Assembly (NCBI GenBank): GCA_947504045.1 | Contig: CANNFY010000001.1 | Span: 62,001-126,000, forward strand | Direction of reading: 5' to 3' | Length of the DNA: 64,000 nt | DNA from: an uncultured Maribacter sp. | GTDB taxonomy: Bacteria; Bacteroidota; Bacteroidia; Flavobacteriales; Flavobacteriaceae | Part shown: one piece after another, positions 20,101-28,381 of the stretch | How positions within the stretch are numbered: the first letter of the stretch is position 1 | Layout: each line of letters starts with the position of its first letter | Translations under genes and position numbers: made by a program | The notes under the pieces: model-generated | Told to the model about the DNA's origin: nothing | Seen by the model: only the letters and a program-made list of their open reading frames with translations | Databases searched by the model: none

Positions 20101-23100
20101 AGTTACCCTTTTTGTGGAGAAAAAAAACAAAATTACCAATACGCAAATTATTCATATAAATGGCAACAGTAAAACTATTACTATTCCTGTAGAAAAAGAG
20201 GATCTAGGAGGTTTTTCTATTGGCTATAGTTTTGCTGCTTATAACTCTTTTACTAGTAATAGTGTATCTATTTCGGTTCCTTACCCTAAAAAAGATATAG
20301 AAATAGAAACGGTAACTTTTAGAGATAAAATACTACCAGGAACCGAAGAAACATGGTCTTTTAAAGTTAAAGGAGCAAAAGGAGAAAAGGTTTCTGCAGA
20401 ATTACTTGCAAGTATGTACGATGCTTCATTAGATTCTTTTAGAGGTCATTATTGGTATTTTTATCCCAACGCACAACCTTACTATTATTCCCAATGTAGC
20501 ATAAATGGCTATAATAATTTTAATACAAATTACTTTACTACTTATAATCTTTTTAACCAAGGCTATAGTTACTCTAGTCGCTCGTACGATTCGTTTAAAT
20601 GGTTTGGATTACAATTTGGTTATCCAAATTTTGGTAGAAGTAGAAGAATGATGAAAAGTAGTGCTCCAATGGCTTCTATGGATATGATGGAAGATGCGGA
20701 TGCAGAATTAGAGGAATCTGTTGTTGTAGGTTATGGTTCTACAAAAAAAGAAGCAGAAAGTATAAATACCCAAAACGATAAAAATGCTATAGAAAATGAT
20801 TCTAAAAAAGAAGCTCCGGTAAAAATTAGAACTAACTTACAAGAAACCGCCTTTTTCTTTCCGCATTTACAAACCGATAAAGAAGGTAATGTTACTTTTA
20901 GTTTTACATCGCCAGAAGCATTAACTAAATGGAAATTGCAATTATTGGCGCATACTACAACTGTAGAAAGTAGCATTTCTACTATGGAAACTGTAACGCA
21001 GAAAGAGCTTATGGTTACACCAAATGCTCCGCGTTTTTTAAGAGAAGGAGACACTACTATTATTAGTACCAAAATTTCTAATCTTACTTCTAAAAAATTA
21101 AGTGGTAATGCAGAATTAAAATTAACGGATGTAGTAACCGGTAAAGATATTTCAAAACAACTTATTGGTGTTAAAAATAAACAAGCCTTTACTGTAGATT
21201 CTTTAAACAACACACAAGCTTCATGGGAACTTCATATTCCTGAAGGTTTACAAGGGGTACAATATACTGTAATAGCTAAAGCGGAAAACTTTAGTGATGG
21301 AGAACAAAATGTATTACCTGTTCTTAGTAATCGTATGTTGGTTACAGAAACATTACCTATGTGGGTGCGTAGTAACACAACTAAAAAGTTTAGCTTAGAT
21401 AAGCTTAAAGACAATACATCTACTTCCTTAAAACACCACAAACTTACTTTAGAAATTACAAGCAATCCAGCTTGGTATGCTGTACAAGCACTTCCGTACC
21501 TAATGGAGTATCCTTATGAATGTAACGAACAAACTTTTTCTAAATATTATGCCAATACATTAGCCAGCCATATAGCTAATAGTAATTCTAGAATTCAAGA
21601 AGTATTTAAACAATGGGCTGCTTCCGATGCTTTAGTTAGTAATCTAGAAAAAAACCAAGAATTAAAATCGTTACTAATACAAGAAACACCATGGCTTAGA
21701 GATGCACAGTCAGAAACGGAACAGAAAAAAAGAATTGCACTATTGTTTAACCTCAACAAAATGCAAAATGAGCAAGCAACAGCGCTATTAAAATTACAAC
21801 AAAATCAGATGTCCTCTGGTGCTTGGTCTTGGTTTAAAGGTGGGAGAGAAAATAGATTTATAACCCAACATATTGTTTCTGGATTAGGCCACTTAAAACA
21901 ATTGCAAATAACACAAAATAACACCGAGGTTAAAGCCATGCTAAAAAAGGCTATCGCCTTTTTAGACAAAGAGTATATAAAAGAATACGAGTCTATAAAA
22001 AAACATTCTTATAATTTAAATGATAACCATTTAACAAGTACTCAAATTCATTATTTATATATGCGAAGTTTTTTTCCTGAATACAAAATATCAAAAAAAG
22101 TATCAGAAATTAACACCTATTACCTGGAACAAACTAAAAAATATTGGAAAGCCAATAGTTTATACAGAAAAGGAATGCTAGCTTTAATATGCCATAGAGC
22201 AAATGAAAAAACTACAGCTAATAAAATTTTAAACGCTTTAAAAGAAAATAGCATAACATCTGAAGAACTAGGCATGTATTGGAAAGAAAACACCAACTCT
22301 TGGTACTGGTACCAAGCTCCAATAGAAACGCAAGCATTGCTTATTGAAGCTTTTTCAGAAATAGAAAATGATGTTGCAACTATTGATAATCTTAAAATAT
22401 GGTTGTTAAAAAACAAACAAACTAACCAATGGAAAACCACTAAAGCAACTACAGAAGCTGTGTATGCTTTACTATTACAAGGCAGTAATTGGTTATCGGT
22501 TTCTGAAACTGTAGACGTTTTAATTGGCGGAAAAAAAATAGATTCTGAAAAACTAAAAAATGTAAAAACAGAAGCAGGAACAGGTTATTATAAAACTACT
22601 TGGAATGCTAATGAAATAAGTAACTCTTTAGGAGAAGTTAGTTTAACTAAAAAAGACAACGGTATTGCTTGGGGAGCTTTATACTGGCAATATTTTGAAG
22701 ACTTAGATAAAATTACATCTGCAGAAACTCCTTTAAAGTTAAAGAAGAAATTATTTCTTAAGAAAAATACAGAAACTGGAGAGCAGTTATCCGAAATTAC
22801 TACTAAAACCAATGTAAAAGTTGGCGATTTGGTTAGGGTGCGTATTGAGTTAAAAGTGGATAGAAACATGCAATATATTCATATGAAAGATATGCGTGCC
22901 GCAGGTTTTGAACCCGTAAATGTATTTTCGCAATACAAATGGCAAGATGGTTTGGGCTATTATGAAGCTACTAAAGATGCCAGCACAAATTTCTTTTTTG
23001 ATTATTTACCTAAAGGAGTTTATGTATTTGAATATGATGTACGAGTTAATAATGCTGGTAATTTTAGTAATGGCATAACTACCATACAAAGCATGTATGC

Positions 23101-23149
23101 GCCAGAATTTAGCAGCCATAGCGAAGGCGTAAGAGTAAAAATAGAATAA
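17111..23149 (+). CDS. Giant alpha-2-macroglobulin-family protein with intact thioester and a VVVGYG motif
   Basis: 2012 aa from ATG 17111 (signal peptide MKKTITTLTIILFAQIIQAQ, no lipobox Cys). After an N-terminal helical region of about 400 residues comes the MG2 signature TDRSIYRPGQPLYFKG near 590-605. Several MG domains follow. The A2M domain begins near 1245 (FFFPHLQTDKEGNVTFSF). The thioester motif CNEQ has its Cys at 1471, followed by the terpenoid-cyclase-like helices. It is expected to trap proteases in the periplasm or on the surface. Unusual is ESVVVGYGSTKK at 1202-1213, preceded by a Met-rich stretch. This motif is normally found at the start of the plug in SusC-type TonB-dependent receptors. 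A CarboxypepD_reg protein and a transglutaminase follow. Confidence 0.9.
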   Translation: MKKTITTLTIILFAQIIQAQKPNNSFELLWKKVEQLEKDALTKSALEVVATISKKAKKENNSSQKIKALLYASKYAMTLEEDAQLKIISNFNVEIKKTSFPTKNILESYLANLYWQYFQHNRYQFYNRTHTETKVDSKDFRTWDLITLFNEIDFHFSNSLKNTKALQAKPISEFSTLLHQQKNSEIYRPTLFDILAHNALEFYKTNENSITRPADKFEIKEDNFLCDAPIFVSEKIETKDSTSLEAKALKIYQQLVSFHLNNKNLDAFIPVDVDRLKYVHSNSILNDKDNTYLHTLQNNVETYKKDKSSTLYSYQIASLYQQWGNTYSLKGDTTNQWKLKEALALCEEAINRFPKSYGAEKCRALKASILDKSIQITTEKYLPINTPSKVLITYKNHEKLAFSAIQITKSQLKKLNETYPQEEKLAFIKTLKVHQQWSASLKNEGDYQNHSAEILLPALDNGHYLLFAESKTDNRSFAFSPVQITNMALVETRTPDAYKYQIINRTTGEPKADVSLKFSYRVNYDGPTITKTLETNSQGFVKIPLSNQTLNNVYIQAKSTNDKAFFGDFYINQKYNQNAPTVTNTCFLFTDRSIYRPGQPLYFKGIAISKIKETSTLLNNTNVIVTLRDANYQEVKKINFTTNKFGSFSGEFILPNNGLTGNFSIHVNSNKINLNGSTNFSVEEYKRPKFETSFNPITETYKVNDSVTVTGKAMAYAGSTITNAKVSYRVKRIVYFSRWYYWNYRSYTNIEPQEIAHGETTTNDNGLYNITFKAVPDNSVNKKDLPTFNYEVTADVTDINGETHSTTTVVQVGYHSLTANISVANLLDKENKDNALYVNTQNLNGSFVPTKGTIKIYKLTAPNYVLRQRPWNAPDYNTWSKTEYKKLFPHESYANEHNSDTWKKGKMVWEHNFNTQETTELKLNALHKWESGKYIIELETKDKFGNLVKDVAKTTLFSTKDKKLADNQLFHIQTDKSSYVIGDKVKLTLFSNKQDIAVTLFVEKKNKITNTQIIHINGNSKTITIPVEKEDLGGFSIGYSFAAYNSFTSNSVSISVPYPKKDIEIETVTFRDKILPGTEETWSFKVKGAKGEKVSAELLASMYDASLDSFRGHYWYFYPNAQPYYYSQCSINGYNNFNTNYFTTYNLFNQGYSYSSRSYDSFKWFGLQFGYPNFGRSRRMMKSSAPMASMDMMEDADAELEESVVVGYGSTKKEAESINTQNDKNAIENDSKKEAPVKIRTNLQETAFFFPHLQTDKEGNVTFSFTSPEALTKWKLQLLAHTTTVESSISTMETVTQKELMVTPNAPRFLREGDTTIISTKISNLTSKKLSGNAELKLTDVVTGKDISKQLIGVKNKQAFTVDSLNNTQASWELHIPEGLQGVQYTVIAKAENFSDGEQNVLPVLSNRMLVTETLPMWVRSNTTKKFSLDKLKDNTSTSLKHHKLTLEITSNPAWYAVQALPYLMEYPYECNEQTFSKYYANTLASHIANSNSRIQEVFKQWAASDALVSNLEKNQELKSLLIQETPWLRDAQSETEQKKRIALLFNLNKMQNEQATALLKLQQNQMSSGAWSWFKGGRENRFITQHIVSGLGHLKQLQITQNNTEVKAMLKKAIAFLDKEYIKEYESIKKHSYNLNDNHLTSTQIHYLYMRSFFPEYKISKKVSEINTYYLEQTKKYWKANSLYRKGMLALICHRANEKTTANKILNALKENSITSEELGMYWKENTNSWYWYQAPIETQALLIEAFSEIENDVATIDNLKIWLLKNKQTNQWKTTKATTEAVYALLLQGSNWLSVSETVDVLIGGKKIDSEKLKNVKTEAGTGYYKTTWNANEISNSLGEVSLTKKDNGIAWGALYWQYFEDLDKITSAETPLKLKKKLFLKKNTETGEQLSEITTKTNVKVGDLVRVRIELKVDRNMQYIHMKDMRAAGFEPVNVFSQYKWQDGLGYYEATKDASTNFFFDYLPKGVYVFEYDVRVNNAGNFSNGITTIQSMYAPEFSSHSEGVRVKIE

Positions 23150-23195
23150 CAAAAATTAGTTACCTAAGTAAAAGGGTGGTTTTACGTAATATATG

Positions 23196-23220
23196 CCAGC
23201 ACAAACTAAGTGCTGGTTTT
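23196..23220 (+). terminator. Probable terminator after the alpha-2-macroglobulin gene
   Basis: Stem CCAGCAC (23196-23202), loop of 7, GTGCTGG (23210-23216), then TTTT. It begins 47 bases after the stop codon. The T tract is short, so partial read-through is possible. Confidence 0.55.
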
Positions 23221-23242
23221 ACAAATACTATAGGAGTACTAG

Positions 23243-23261
23243 TTTAGATACATAATCTAAA
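23243..23261. repeat. Short inverted repeat before the CarboxypepD_reg gene
   Basis: TTTAGAT (23243-23249), 5 bases, ATCTAAA (23255-23261), ending 11 bases before ATG 23273. It could be an operator or a leader hairpin masking the start. Confidence 0.35.
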
Positions 23262-23272
23262 ACCAAAGTAGT

Positions 23273-23992
23273 ATGAAAAATTACAATTCCATTAGTATTA
23301 AAAAACCATGTTCCGAAAAATTTAATACCTTTAGTAAAACAGAATTAGGAGGTTTTTGCAATGCTTGTCAAAAAGAAGTAATAGATTTTACAACTATGAC
23401 TGCAACAGAAATAAATCATTTTTTTCTTGTTTCAAAACCAAATACCTGCGGACGTTTTAAATCGTCTCAATTACAAACAAAAAACAATAATGCTATGTCT
23501 ACTATGTTCTCTAAAGGAATTGCAACTATGAGTTTTTCGCTACTTGCATTCTGTGCTGCGCCTGCTGTTCTTGCACAAGAAGTAGCCAGTTTAGACCCTT
23601 CCGTTAAAATAGAAATAAGTAACACACCAAAAGACAATATTTCTATACATTCTATTTCTAGCTACACAGTAAAGGGAACTGTACTAGATGAAGAAAATAT
23701 GCCTTTACCTGGTGTTAATGTTGTGCTTAAAGGGTCTAGTAATGGTACTGTAACAGATTTAGATGGTAATTTTGAATTTCCGAATAAACTTGACGTTAAT
23801 GATATATTAGTTTTTAGCTATATAGGCTACGACACTAAAGAATATAAAGTACAAGAAAGTAATACAGAAACCATTACTATTACCATAAACTTTACAAATG
23901 CCGATGTAGAATTAATGGGTGAAATACAAATTGGTGAAGTATATAAAAGCAAGCAAAATATATTTCAAAAAATTATTGGCATTTTCAAATAA
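23273..23992 (+). CDS. Membrane protein with N-terminal Cys motif and CarboxypepD_reg-like domain
   Basis: 239 aa. Residues 10-42 carry the Bacteroidota motif KPCxExFNTFSKTELGGFCNACQKEVIDFT, with C13, C29 and C32 plus a later C59, probably metal- or redox-active and cytoplasmic. A hydrophobic segment (about 82-101, ending VLAQ) is followed by a carboxypeptidase-regulatory-like domain (131-207: YTVKGTVLDEENMPLPGVNVVLKG...FSYIGYDTKEYKV). This domain usually sits at the N-terminus of SusC-type receptors. The tail ADVELMGEIQIGEV replaces the usual LDEVVVVGYG segment. Its stop overlaps the start of the transglutaminase gene by one base, so the two are coupled. Confidence 0.78.
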   Translation: MKNYNSISIKKPCSEKFNTFSKTELGGFCNACQKEVIDFTTMTATEINHFFLVSKPNTCGRFKSSQLQTKNNNAMSTMFSKGIATMSFSLLAFCAAPAVLAQEVASLDPSVKIEISNTPKDNISIHSISSYTVKGTVLDEENMPLPGVNVVLKGSSNGTVTDLDGNFEFPNKLDVNDILVFSYIGYDTKEYKVQESNTETITITINFTNADVELMGEIQIGEVYKSKQNIFQKIIGIFK

Positions 23993-25002
23993 TGAAATAC
24001 GCCATTTTTATTTTCATTTTCACCTTTATATCCTCTTTTGGTCAGCGCAGCGATTTTAAACAAATTAATTTTAAAAAAGCCGATAGTATTGCTCAAAAAT
24101 ATAAAGGTGAAAGTTTAAAAAACCTTCCCTTATTAACTCAAAAATTAACATCAAATCTAGACACAGATGTTGAAAAATTTAGAGCTATTTACACTTGGGT
24201 TTGCACGAATATAGAAAACGATTATTCTTCATATTTAAAAACAAAAAAGAATAGAAAAAAAATTACTAAAGACAGAGAAGCTTTTCTAAAATGGAACTCT
24301 AGTTTTACTCCAAAGGTTTTTAAAAAACTACTAACCCAAAAGAAAACGGCTTGTACTGGTTACGCTTATTTAATTAGAGAACTTGCTAATTTAGCCGATT
24401 TGGAATGTAACATAATAAATGGTTATGGGAGAACTACAAATTTAAAGTTAGATAAAAACAGTTTACCAAATCATTCTTGGAATGCTATAAAACTACATGA
24501 AAAATGGTATTTATGTGATGCTACATGGTCTGCCGGAAAAATACTTTTAGAAGAAGGAGAACCAAAATTTAAAGCCGAGTATTTTGATGGCTATTTTTTA
24601 GCTGAACCAACCTTATTTATAAAAAACCATTATCCCTTAGATTTAAATTGGACCTTAATAGACAAAAAAGCTTCTTTCTCTACATTCTTAGAAGGTCCGG
24701 TGGTATACAAAGAAGCCTTTACAAATAGTATTATTTCTGTTTCTCCGGAGGCTATGCATATAAAAGAACAAAAAAATAAAGCAGTTACTTTTAAACTATA
24801 CCAACCAACACCATTTACAAATGAAAAAATAGTTTTAATTGTAGCTAAAGGAACAAGTGAGCAAATTATAATTCCAGAAATTAGTAGGAATAAAAACAAT
24901 TGTATTTTACACCACACTTTTAACAAAACAGGAAATTATGACCTACATATAAAAGTTGACAATTCTATTATAGCAAGCTATACGCTTAAAATACACCAGT
25001 AA
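23992..25002 (+). CDS. Transglutaminase-like (papain-fold) secreted protein
   Basis: 336 aa with a signal peptide (about 1-17, ending SSFGQ). The transglutaminase-core domain covers about 55-200, with the triad Cys121 (KTACTGYAYLIREL), His161 (NHSWNAIKL) and Asp176 (WYLCDATWSAG). The remaining 130 residues are beta-rich. Bacterial members are usually peptidases or crosslinkers of peptides or cell-wall-like substrates; which applies here is unknown. The ATG overlaps the TAA of the preceding gene (TAATG). Inference: works with the CarboxypepD_reg membrane protein, possibly in maturation or control of envelope proteins. Confidence 0.85.
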   Translation: MKYAIFIFIFTFISSFGQRSDFKQINFKKADSIAQKYKGESLKNLPLLTQKLTSNLDTDVEKFRAIYTWVCTNIENDYSSYLKTKKNRKKITKDREAFLKWNSSFTPKVFKKLLTQKKTACTGYAYLIRELANLADLECNIINGYGRTTNLKLDKNSLPNHSWNAIKLHEKWYLCDATWSAGKILLEEGEPKFKAEYFDGYFLAEPTLFIKNHYPLDLNWTLIDKKASFSTFLEGPVVYKEAFTNSIISVSPEAMHIKEQKNKAVTFKLYQPTPFTNEKIVLIVAKGTSEQIIIPEISRNKNNCILHHTFNKTGNYDLHIKVDNSIIASYTLKIHQ

Positions 25003-25080
25003 TCGAAAACATAATAATCTTATAAAACAGAAAGAAAAATATTACGTACATTTAGAACACAACAACTAAAACCAAGTAGT

Positions 25081-25455
25081 ATGAACTCTAAATTATTTTT
25101 AGTATTACGTATCCTTTTTGGACTTTTTTTACTCTTTTTTGGACTAAATAAATTCTTCGATTTTGTGATTTTTATTCCTGAAACACAAGATGCCGTAAAT
25201 TATTTAGAAGCACTGGAAGTTACCAAAACCATGCATATAGTAGCCATTATCGAAATTATTGCTGGTATTGCCTTATTATTAAATAAATTTGGTGCGTTAC
25301 TTATGGTCATTTTAATGAGTATTTCTATAAACGCTGTTTTATACCATACCACATTAGAACCATCTACTATAACAGGTTCTATAATTTTAATCGTTTTTAA
25401 TGTATTAATGCTTTATGGATATAAAGACCAGTATAAAGATTTACTTAAAGCCTAA
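25081..25455 (+). CDS. DoxX-like family integral membrane protein
   Basis: 124 aa with four hydrophobic helices (about 5-25, 49-67, 70-90, 97-115). The family-typical LRILFGLFLLFFGLNKF start and IVAIIEIIAGIALLLNKFGAL segment are present. The function of DoxX-like proteins of this size is unsettled. The gene sits 78 bases after the transglutaminase gene. The leader just before its ATG (CTAAAACCAAGTAGT) is almost identical to that before the gene at 23273. It is followed by a bidirectional terminator. Confidence 0.82.
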   Translation: MNSKLFLVLRILFGLFLLFFGLNKFFDFVIFIPETQDAVNYLEALEVTKTMHIVAIIEIIAGIALLLNKFGALLMVILMSISINAVLYHTTLEPSTITGSIILIVFNVLMLYGYKDQYKDLLKA

Positions 25456-25473
25456 AAGTTAAAATACCTTTAT

Positions 25474-25506
25474 AAAAAAAGCCCCATAATATGGGGCATT
25501 TTTTAT
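25474..25506. terminator. Bidirectional terminator between DoxX-like and LytTR regulator genes
   Basis: GCCCCAT (25481-25487), AAT loop, ATGGGGC (25491-25497), flanked by an A7 tract on the left and ATTTTTTAT on the right. It serves the convergent genes on both sides. Confidence 0.88.
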
Positions 25507-25515
25507 AGTAAATAT

Positions 25516-26241
25516 TTACAAACTCATTTGGTCTTTAAAAAGATAGGATTGCCTACGAGACACTTCAATTTCTTCGCCATTTTGCATGGTTAGCTTTAGT
25601 TTACCATTAAACCAAGGAATTACACTGTCAATAAAATTAGTATTAATAATTTGTTGCCTATTAGTTCTAAAAAAACAATGTTCTGGTAGTTTACCTTCAA
25701 CTTGGTTTAAAGACTTGTACAACATTGGTTTTTCCTCTTGAAAAAAGACTCTTGTATAATTACCAACTATTTCAAAATGAGAAATGTCTCCAATTTTAAC
25801 CAACCAACATTTTTCGCCATCTTTTATAAATATCTGACTACTTTCTTTTAATTTTTCAACTGTTTTCTCTTCTTCTTCGGTCTTATTTTCTAATTGCAAT
25901 TTTACTTTTTCTATAGCAACTGCAAAACGTTTTTCATTAATTGGTTTTAATAAATAATCTAGCGCATTATATTCAAAAGATTTTATAGCATACTCATCAT
26001 AAGCTGTAGTAAAAACAGTAATAGGCACTTCTTCTAAAAGCTCTAATAAATCAAACCCATCTTTTTCTGGCATATTAATATCAAGAAACAATAAATCTGG
26101 TTTTGTTTCTTCAATTAAAACCACACCATCATCTACATTTTCTGCTTCTCCTAAAATTTGAATTTCGGTATATACCTTTAATAACTCTTTAAGTTCGTTT
26201 CTTGCCAAACGAGAATCTTCTACTATAACTGCTGTAATCAT
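25516..26241 (-). CDS. LytTR-family response regulator
   Basis: 241-aa DNA-binding response regulator. The receiver domain (1-120) has the acidic pair E8/D9, phospho-acceptor Asp54 in LFLDINMP and Lys near 104 in YLLKPIN. After a short linker the LytTR domain (about 138-241) follows, with FIKDGEKCWLVKIGDISHFEIVGNYTRVFF and FFRTNRQQIINTNFI. LytTR domains bind direct repeats about 21 bp apart; such a repeat is present at 29983-30013. It is last in the minus-strand locus. Its ATG overlaps the stop of the kinase gene by 4 bases, so it is the cognate regulator of that kinase. Confidence 0.93.
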   Translation of the reverse strand: MITAVIVEDSRLARNELKELLKVYTEIQILGEAENVDDGVVLIEETKPDLLFLDINMPEKDGFDLLELLEEVPITVFTTAYDEYAIKSFEYNALDYLLKPINEKRFAVAIEKVKLQLENKTEEEEKTVEKLKESSQIFIKDGEKCWLVKIGDISHFEIVGNYTRVFFQEEKPMLYKSLNQVEGKLPEHCFFRTNRQQIINTNFIDSVIPWFNGKLKLTMQNGEEIEVSRRQSYLFKDQMSL

Positions 26242-27293
26242 ACTAAAGGAATTTTAATATTTGCTATTACTGTATTTTCTTTTTCTTCTAATAAAAACCT
26301 AGCTTCTTTGCCATAAAGTAATCTAAGGCGTTGTCTTATATTCTTTAAGCCCAATTGGGTAGAATTACTTTTTAATTTTAATTTACCTGTATTAGATACT
26401 ATTATAAACAAATAATTACTGTCTTTATTTATTTGCACATTAATAACACCACCTTCTTTTAAAGTGCTTATACCATGCTTTGCAGCATTCTCTACCAATA
26501 ACTGAATTATCATAGGAGGTATCGTTAAAGGCAATGTATCTAGTTCTATATTCTCCTTATACTGCAAACGGTCTTCCATTTGTATTTTGGATAGCGCTAT
26601 ATAGTTACGAACCATATCTAACTCTTCTTGTATGGAGATAGTATCTACGGTATTTTTTTCTACAGCATATTCTAACATTTCTGAAAGCTTCGTGATCATC
26701 TCTCTAGATTTCTCCACATCTTCTAACATTAAGCCTCTAATATTATTAAGGCTATTAAACATAAAATGCGGATTTACTTGCCCTTTTAAAGTGTTTAGTT
26801 GAGCTTCTTTTAAGGTTGTATTTAAGGCTATACTTTTTAAACGATCTTGATTAGATTTAAAAATAAATTTTATTACAAAATAGATTACTGTCCACATTAA
26901 AATAGTAGTCATACTACCAAAAGTAGCCATCCAAAATCCATTTTTTTCTTTTAAAAACTCTATTTCTTTTTCTGTTATACCCCAAAAACTAATATACAAT
27001 TCATCGGCCATAAAATTTAAGAAATAGTAAAAAAAACTAACTGCAAAAAAACCAAAAATTAGTCTATTAATACTAGCTTTTCCAAACAACTCTATATCTA
27101 TATTATTCTTTAAATATGTTCTGTAAATTGAAGTTGAAAAAATGCCAATAAAACAAGAAAAACAAAAAGAAAATAAAACATAATTAAAACTAAGTTCCCC
27201 AACAAGTATAAAAACAGAAACACTAGATAAAACCCAGCCAAATACTTGTAAAATCCAAAAAAGCCATTCTCTTCTTTTTTTAGTAAAATCCAT
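26238..27293 (-). CDS. LytS-type membrane sensor histidine kinase
   Basis: 351 aa with four hydrophobic helices (about 10-30, 37-56, 77-94, 124-146) and no extracytoplasmic sensor domain of note. The His_kinase domain has NPHFMFNSLNNIR, with the phospho-acceptor His176. The HATPase domain has the N box LLVENAAKHG (266-274) and the G box LGLKNIRQRL near 317-326. All catalytic motifs look intact. It is coupled to the LytTR regulator downstream by a 4-base overlap. The tandem gene upstream, 2 bases away, is a degenerate paralogue. The signal is unknown; few loops suggest a lipid, small-molecule or partner-protein signal. Confidence 0.92.
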   Translation of the reverse strand: MDFTKKRREWLFWILQVFGWVLSSVSVFILVGELSFNYVLFSFCFSCFIGIFSTSIYRTYLKNNIDIELFGKASINRLIFGFFAVSFFYYFLNFMADELYISFWGITEKEIEFLKEKNGFWMATFGSMTTILMWTVIYFVIKFIFKSNQDRLKSIALNTTLKEAQLNTLKGQVNPHFMFNSLNNIRGLMLEDVEKSREMITKLSEMLEYAVEKNTVDTISIQEELDMVRNYIALSKIQMEDRLQYKENIELDTLPLTIPPMIIQLLVENAAKHGISTLKEGGVINVQINKDSNYLFIIVSNTGKLKLKSNSTQLGLKNIRQRLRLLYGKEARFLLEEKENTVIANIKIPLV

Positions 27294-27295
27294 GC

Positions 27296-28378
27296 TTATG
27301 CTATTCTTTTTTGGTTAGAAACATATGGTATCTTAATTTTTAAGGTTGTACTATTTTCTTCAAAATCTGAAGTAAACCTACCTGTTTCATTATACAACAA
27401 TAACATTCGTTGTTTTATACTATTTACCATAACTTCAGTTTCTGAAGTAGTTTCCAATTTACCTATAAATTTTATTATAATTAGTAAATCTTCTCCCTCC
27501 TTTATTTGAAGATGTAATTCCTTTTTTTCTGCCGATTTTTGTTTGCTGTATTTAGTTACTAAAACTACACTATTTAATAAAAGCATAGGAGGTATTGTAT
27601 ATACCTCTGTTTCTACTAACATACTTTTATAAAATTCAAACTTTGTATTTTTATCTATAGAAACAATTTTTCTATACTTTTCTACCATTTCAAGCTCTTC
27701 TAAAATGCTTACTGGAGTATCATCATTCTTGGTTAAAGAATATCGTAATAAGTCTGACAGTTCTGTAAGCATAGCTCTGGCTTTATCTACATTTTCTAGC
27801 ATTAATTTTTTTATGCTTTTTAATGATGCTACTAAAAACCTAGAATTAATATGCCCCTTTAAGGTTTTTAATTGTGCCGATTTTATATCTTCTTTTAACT
27901 TTAATCTTCCTATTCTTTTTTTATTATAATCTCTTATAAAGTTAATCCCATAGTATAAAAAAGTCCATGATAATAAAACAACAAAAATGGTTACACCCCC
28001 AAAGAAAACAGGGGAATCTAATGTTGTTGTATCATTAACATGATTTTCAAATTTTACTGTAAATGAAGGGTCTCTTTTATGTATTGCACCAGAAATTTTT
28101 ATAAATAAACCAATTAAGAAGACTGCTGCTAGATTAGCTAATAACACTAATCCTATTTTTTTTAAACCCCAATCATATTTATTAATTTTATATTTTAATA
28201 TCCACCTTAAAAAGGTTGTAGAAAGCATCCCTGATACTGAAATAGGCAAAAATATTTCCATAGATTTTACTGGATCAGGATTATAACCTCCAGCAAAGAC
28301 GACTAATAGCCCAAGTAGTCCCCAGCCAATAACCTGTAATATCCAAAAAGCATATTTAGAAATAAATTTAGCTATCAT
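27296..28378 (-). CDS. Degenerate LytS-like paralogue (predicted pseudokinase)
   Basis: 360 aa, clearly a duplicate of the adjacent kinase: same four-helix N-terminus (AFWILQVIGWGLLG versus LFWILQVFGWVLSS) and same His_kinase frame (SAQLKTLKGHINSRFLVASLKSIKKLMLENVDKAR). The key residues are lost. The NPHF histidine is Arg180 (NSRF). The N box LLVENAAKHG has become NSVVLVTKYS. The G box lacks its glycines (EVMVNSIKQRM). It cannot autophosphorylate or bind ATP normally. It is nevertheless intact and in frame, so it is probably kept as a heterodimer partner or sensor subunit. It lies 2 bases from the kinase and 3 bases from the upstream membrane gene. Confidence 0.88.
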   Translation of the reverse strand: MIAKFISKYAFWILQVIGWGLLGLLVVFAGGYNPDPVKSMEIFLPISVSGMLSTTFLRWILKYKINKYDWGLKKIGLVLLANLAAVFLIGLFIKISGAIHKRDPSFTVKFENHVNDTTTLDSPVFFGGVTIFVVLLSWTFLYYGINFIRDYNKKRIGRLKLKEDIKSAQLKTLKGHINSRFLVASLKSIKKLMLENVDKARAMLTELSDLLRYSLTKNDDTPVSILEELEMVEKYRKIVSIDKNTKFEFYKSMLVETEVYTIPPMLLLNSVVLVTKYSKQKSAEKKELHLQIKEGEDLLIIIKFIGKLETTSETEVMVNSIKQRMLLLYNETGRFTSDFEENSTTLKIKIPYVSNQKRIA

Positions 28379-28381
28379 AGA

